Positions 13,749 through 16,589 of a stretch of 16,589 nucleotides of DNA are shown here, one piece after another. The DNA is taken from contig JAGOLU010000009.1 of NCBI GenBank assembly GCA_017993865.1, positions 1 through 16,589 of the forward strand, read 5' to 3'. The notes beneath the pieces are model-generated. The model searched no databases. It was not told the origin of the DNA and saw only the letters and a list, made by a program, of their open reading frames with translations. The position numbers and the translations under genes are program-made. Source of the stretch: Candidatus Woesebacteria bacterium. Lineage in GTDB: Bacteria > Patescibacteriota > Microgenomatia > UBA1406 > GWC2-37-13. Position 1 is the first letter of the stretch. Each line of letters starts with the position of its first letter.

Positions 13749-15145
13749 TGGCCGAAGCACCTGCAGCATCATTTCGACCTGAGGCACCAAAACCTACGGG
13801 TTTCCGGGAAAGAATGCAAGCGAAGGTAAGATCGTCAGAAGATAAACGTTCCCAAAGAGAGGTGAAGGCAAGAAAACGAGAGTTACGTGCTCCAATACCC
13901 AAAACAACAGTCGATGTACTGCGAGCAGGAAGAAATAAGAACGGTTTAGGCTTGAACATCCAAGAAGACACGCGCTTTAAAGCAATGGTCGCGGAACAAG
14001 AGGCAAAAATGTTGCGAGACCCTTCGCTTGCGACAGAGTTGGGAGGCGGGAGTCTTGGGCCTTCACAAAAAGCTGAAGCGATCGATCTGGCATATGCTAA
14101 GTTCTCCACAGACCATCCTGATACAGCTGAAAAATATGCACGAGATGGAATTCATCTTGTCGGCCCAGACAAAAAAGGTAATTACCGTGTAGATGTTTCC
14201 GCCGATCCCTTTTGGCGGGCCACACAAGAGCAGGCTAGGGTATTACGAGCACAAGGCGATATTGATGGAGCAAAACAGATAATTGTCGATTTCGCGGCCA
14301 AATACCCAACTAAAGCTGAATTATATGGGGCAAACGGAGCCAGAGAATTGGAAGAGGCCGGAGGACGTGATAGGACGCGAACGCCAGATGCGAACGTTTC
14401 GGCGACGAATGTTCCTGCTTCAATTGACGCCAGTAAAACTTTGTCCTTTGCAGAGCAGGCACAAGCAACCAAAAGTGAATTAGATAGGATGTCCGCACTT
14501 GCTAAAATGGATCCGAATAGCTTAAGGGCTAAAGATTTGAACGAATTAAAATCATTACAATTAAAACACGCACAAGGAATTACTGAGGCCCGGCGATTAG
14601 ACAAGATGCTAAGAATACCTAATGGTCCACCGCTACAGCCTGAGGAACTTGCAGCTCTCGAACCCTACGAAGACTATCTAAAGGCGCAAGACGCAGATAA
14701 AACGAAAGCAACACAACAGGCGGTTGCTACAGGTACGCCAACCACTCCTGACGCACAAGCAAGGGCAGACCAAGCCAAACTTGAACAGGCTATAAGAACT
14801 CAGGGCGCGCAGATTATCGGAGAGCTAAAAGCTAGGGGTGTGGACATTTCGACTATGTCAGAGAAGGTGGCAATCGAAATGTTGCGAGACAAAAAAATTA
14901 CAAATCCAGACGGTACTGAATGGCAAGACGATCTAAACACACGAGCATATATTCACGAAGCTTTTGTCGAACAGCAAAAGCAACAAGCAGAAGCTGCTAT
15001 CGCAACTCTCCCAGCAGACACGGTGGACCAGATCGAAAAAGACCGAGGAATAAAAAAGGGTGATATTCTCGCCCTCCTTCTAGCACTCATGGCAACAGGC
15101 TTTATATCGGTGGGTAAAGATGCAGCTGCAACTGTTACAACATAA
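13748..15145 (+). CDS. unrecognised 465-residue helical protein with a hydrophobic C-terminal segment
   Basis: The family is not recognised. Residues 15-50 are highly basic (an Arg/Lys-rich stretch such as KARKRELR). Residues 105-200 look helical and faintly TPR-like (ARVLRAQGDIDGAKQIIVDF; AAKYPTKAELYG). A Thr/Asp/Ala linker covers about 205-230, and further helical, Gln/Ala-rich segments run to about 435. A single hydrophobic stretch (about 439-456, DILALLLALMATGFISVG) lies nine residues from the end, which would suit a C-terminal tail anchor with most of the protein in the cytoplasm. It lacks an N-terminal signal sequence. Translation is likely coupled to the 98-residue protein through the TAATG overlap. 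The next gene, a membrane-anchored Clp-like AAA+ protein, lies 49 nt downstream with a possible promoter of its own. No enzyme motif is seen. Confidence 0.8.
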   Translation: MAEAPAASFRPEAPKPTGFRERMQAKVRSSEDKRSQREVKARKRELRAPIPKTTVDVLRAGRNKNGLGLNIQEDTRFKAMVAEQEAKMLRDPSLATELGGGSLGPSQKAEAIDLAYAKFSTDHPDTAEKYARDGIHLVGPDKKGNYRVDVSADPFWRATQEQARVLRAQGDIDGAKQIIVDFAAKYPTKAELYGANGARELEEAGGRDRTRTPDANVSATNVPASIDASKTLSFAEQAQATKSELDRMSALAKMDPNSLRAKDLNELKSLQLKHAQGITEARRLDKMLRIPNGPPLQPEELAALEPYEDYLKAQDADKTKATQQAVATGTPTTPDAQARADQAKLEQAIRTQGAQIIGELKARGVDISTMSEKVAIEMLRDKKITNPDGTEWQDDLNTRAYIHEAFVEQQKQQAEAAIATLPADTVDQIEKDRGIKKGDILALLLALMATGFISVGKDAAATVTT

Positions 15146-15176
15146 CTCTCTCCTTCTTCCCCCCTCATCACTTTTC

Positions 15177-15185
15177 TGCTAATAT
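15177..15185 (+). promoter_or_regulatory. possible extended -10 promoter of the Clp-like gene
   Basis: TG-C-TAATAT (-10 at 15180-15185) lies upstream of the Clp-like frame. The expected transcription start would fall near 15192, at an in-frame ATT, with GTG at 15195. No good -35 is visible; the region before it is a C/T-rich tract. Confidence 0.35.
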
Positions 15186-15194
15186 GAACATATT

Positions 15195-16589
15195 GTGTTC
15201 TCATCACTTTCTACCCTCACTCAAGCACTCATAAATCTTTTTATCTTCCTTCCGTACTACTTTTCGGTCGATGTGCTGTTTCGAACACTGCTTGAACCCT
15301 GGAAACGAGTTATGCCCAACGAGAAACGAGTGGGTTTCTCCTTCTCCGACTTTTTTAACGATCTGGCATTCGATTGGGTATCGCGCGGCATTGGGTTGAT
15401 GGTCCGGCTCGGTACACTGTTGACCTATTTGGTGGTGCAAATTTTGTATGTACCGGTCGCGCTCGTTGTAGTGGCATTTTATGCAGTGTTTATTCTCCCG
15501 CTCCAACTACTTGTGAAAAGTATGGGGAAGTCCGAAGAAGTTAAGCTCGGTGAGCAAAAACAAGCTTTCATCGAAAGTCACACCCGCGACCCTGCACACG
15601 TACCTGAGGTTGAGGCTTGGTTCGACACCTGGCATGCACAGACCGCACATATCTCGCGCTGGTGGGAGCTCGACAATCTGTTTAGTGTCGTGCCAATCGG
15701 CAGAGATTGGGCACAGGGATACACTCCCGCACTCGATAAATATATTATTGATCTGTCTGGTTCTGCGAGCCGTCATGACGACCGCCCCATGACCATCGGG
15801 AGAGAGAATGAGCTTAAACAAATAGAGGATGTGTTGTGCAAGACAAATGGTGCCAATATTCTCATGGTGGGGGAAGAAGGTATTGGCAAAACTACCATCA
15901 TCGAATCGCTCGCATACCGTATCCATATTGGCCGTGGCAATCCGCTCCTTGCGTTCAAGCGGCTGGTAGAAATTAACCTTGAGAAAATCCTCGCCACCGA
16001 TCGCGATCCCAAAGTCCGCGAGACAATCCTCGAAGAGCTATTCGCGGAGGCAGATCGTGCAGGAAACATTGTATTTGTCGTGAATAATTTTGATAAGTAT
16101 ATGAGTAGTGGCGAGAGTAGAGTAGACCTCTCGACTCCGCTTGAGAAATTCTTGAGAAGTAATCGGGTGCACATTATCGGCATCACCACGCCCTACGCCT
16201 ATCAAAAGTTTCTCTATTCTCGTCAGGTGCTCAAAAACCATTTTACGGTGCTCGATGTGAAAGAAATCACTCCCGAAGTCACCTTGCAGATTCTCCTTGA
16301 GCACACGCATCGGTTTGAGTCGCGCTACAAGGTTGCTTTGCTATACGAAACCTTGCTTGCATCCATCCAAAAATCTGCATTTTTCATAACCGATGTTCCC
16401 TTCCCGGAGAAAGCCTTGCTTGTCATTGACGAGTGCTGTAATAGGCTGAAAAACGTTCCTATCGCCAAAAATCAGATACGCGTGGTGAACCCCGATCTGG
16501 TCGATCAGGTGCTATCGGACCGCACCCATGTACCCACCACGTTGACAATCGTGTTCAAAGAAAAATTGCTGACCATTTATGATAAACTA
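15195..16589 (+). CDS. membrane-anchored ClpB/ClpC-like AAA+ protein with degenerate D1 domain (3' end outside window)
   Basis: A frame is open from GTG 15195 to the window edge (465 codons). An in-frame TAA at 15180-15182 limits the start; no in-frame ATG precedes the membrane helices, so GTG (or ATT 15192) is the likeliest start. Hydrophobic segments lie at about 9-24 and 66-108, which puts the rest at the membrane in place of the usual Clp N-domain. From residue 199 it follows Clp D1: TIGRENEL, Walker A GEEGIGKT (226-233), sensor-1 region IIGITT (327-332), and the D1-D2 connector (SDRTHVPTTLTIVFKEKLLT-type, compare TGIPV...). The Walker B acidic pair is Asn-Asn (VVNNFD, 297-298), and the arginine-finger pair is Asn-His (LKNHF, 348-349). 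This D1 therefore probably binds but does not hydrolyse ATP. An active D2 is expected beyond the window. Role: perhaps membrane-localised unfolding or proteolysis support. Confidence 0.85.
   Translation, partial: MFSSLSTLTQALINLFIFLPYYFSVDVLFRTLLEPWKRVMPNEKRVGFSFSDFFNDLAFDWVSRGIGLMVRLGTLLTYLVVQILYVPVALVVVAFYAVFILPLQLLVKSMGKSEEVKLGEQKQAFIESHTRDPAHVPEVEAWFDTWHAQTAHISRWWELDNLFSVVPIGRDWAQGYTPALDKYIIDLSGSASRHDDRPMTIGRENELKQIEDVLCKTNGANILMVGEEGIGKTTIIESLAYRIHIGRGNPLLAFKRLVEINLEKILATDRDPKVRETILEELFAEADRAGNIVFVVNNFDKYMSSGESRVDLSTPLEKFLRSNRVHIIGITTPYAYQKFLYSRQVLKNHFTVLDVKEITPEVTLQILLEHTHRFESRYKVALLYETLLASIQKSAFFITDVPFPEKALLVIDECCNRLKNVPIAKNQIRVVNPDLVDQVLSDRTHVPTTLTIVFKEKLLTIYDKL

Noticed and set aside
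14182..14604. 140-codon minus-strand frame opposite the 465-residue protein
   Set aside because: Low-stop shadow of an Ala/Gln-rich gene, with no promoter or start context.
15204..16310. Minus-strand frames over 15204-16310
   Set aside because: The plus strand here has one continuous frame from 15195 to the window end with AAA+ motifs, which explains the region.
1..16589. tRNA, rRNA, insertion sequence or phage genes
   Set aside because: No cloverleaf-like, rRNA-like, transposase or integrase sequence was recognised by reading.

Overview
The window most resembles a genome fragment from the Candidate Phyla Radiation (Patescibacteria), perhaps a Microgenomates-type lineage. This placement rests on gene content and style, not on a marker phylogeny: compact type IV pilus genes, a membrane-anchored ClpB/ClpC-like AAA+ protein, a Wzy/O-antigen-ligase-type protein with a helical tail, almost no ribosome binding sites, and very tight gene packing. 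The code appears standard: ten of the twelve visible stop codons are TAA, two are TAG and none is TGA, and no gene is interrupted by TGA.

Region 1 (1-5972) is a type IV pilus locus. Two prepilin-like genes run leftward and off the edge (1-460, 473-1051). Divergent from them are pilB (assembly ATPase), pilT (retraction ATPase) and pilC (platform protein). A probable major pilin (5287-5922) follows, with its own strong promoter (TTGACA, 17 nt, CATAAT) and a textbook hairpin-plus-T terminator. The pilins, motors and platform together give a machine able to extend and retract pili. The peptidase PilD and the PilM/N/O parts are not in the window.

Region 2 (5973-6240) has no gene and holds inverted-repeat sequence that looks like a dispersed intergenic element.

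Region 3 (6241-11102, minus strand) is a cell-envelope operon: a membrane-tethered methyltransferase resembling the FAM173/ATPSCKMT family, a bifunctional class A penicillin-binding protein with a Pro/Thr-rich tail, and a Wzy/WaaL-type ligase or polymerase.

Region 4 (11165-16589, plus strand) has a 34-residue membrane peptide, recG, an unrecognised two-gene unit (a 98-residue acidic protein overlapping a 465-residue helical protein with a hydrophobic C-terminal segment), and the 5' part of a gene for a membrane-anchored Clp-type AAA+ protein. The visible AAA domain of that protein has lost its Walker B acidic residues and arginine fingers.

The most striking pattern is regulatory. At several first-in-unit genes a recognisable -10 box, often with the extended TG, ends about 6-8 nt before the start codon, which places the expected transcription start on or next to that codon. 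Internal genes have no Shine-Dalgarno sequence, and two pairs overlap as TAATG. This points to widespread leaderless and coupled translation and corrects the recG start to 11318.
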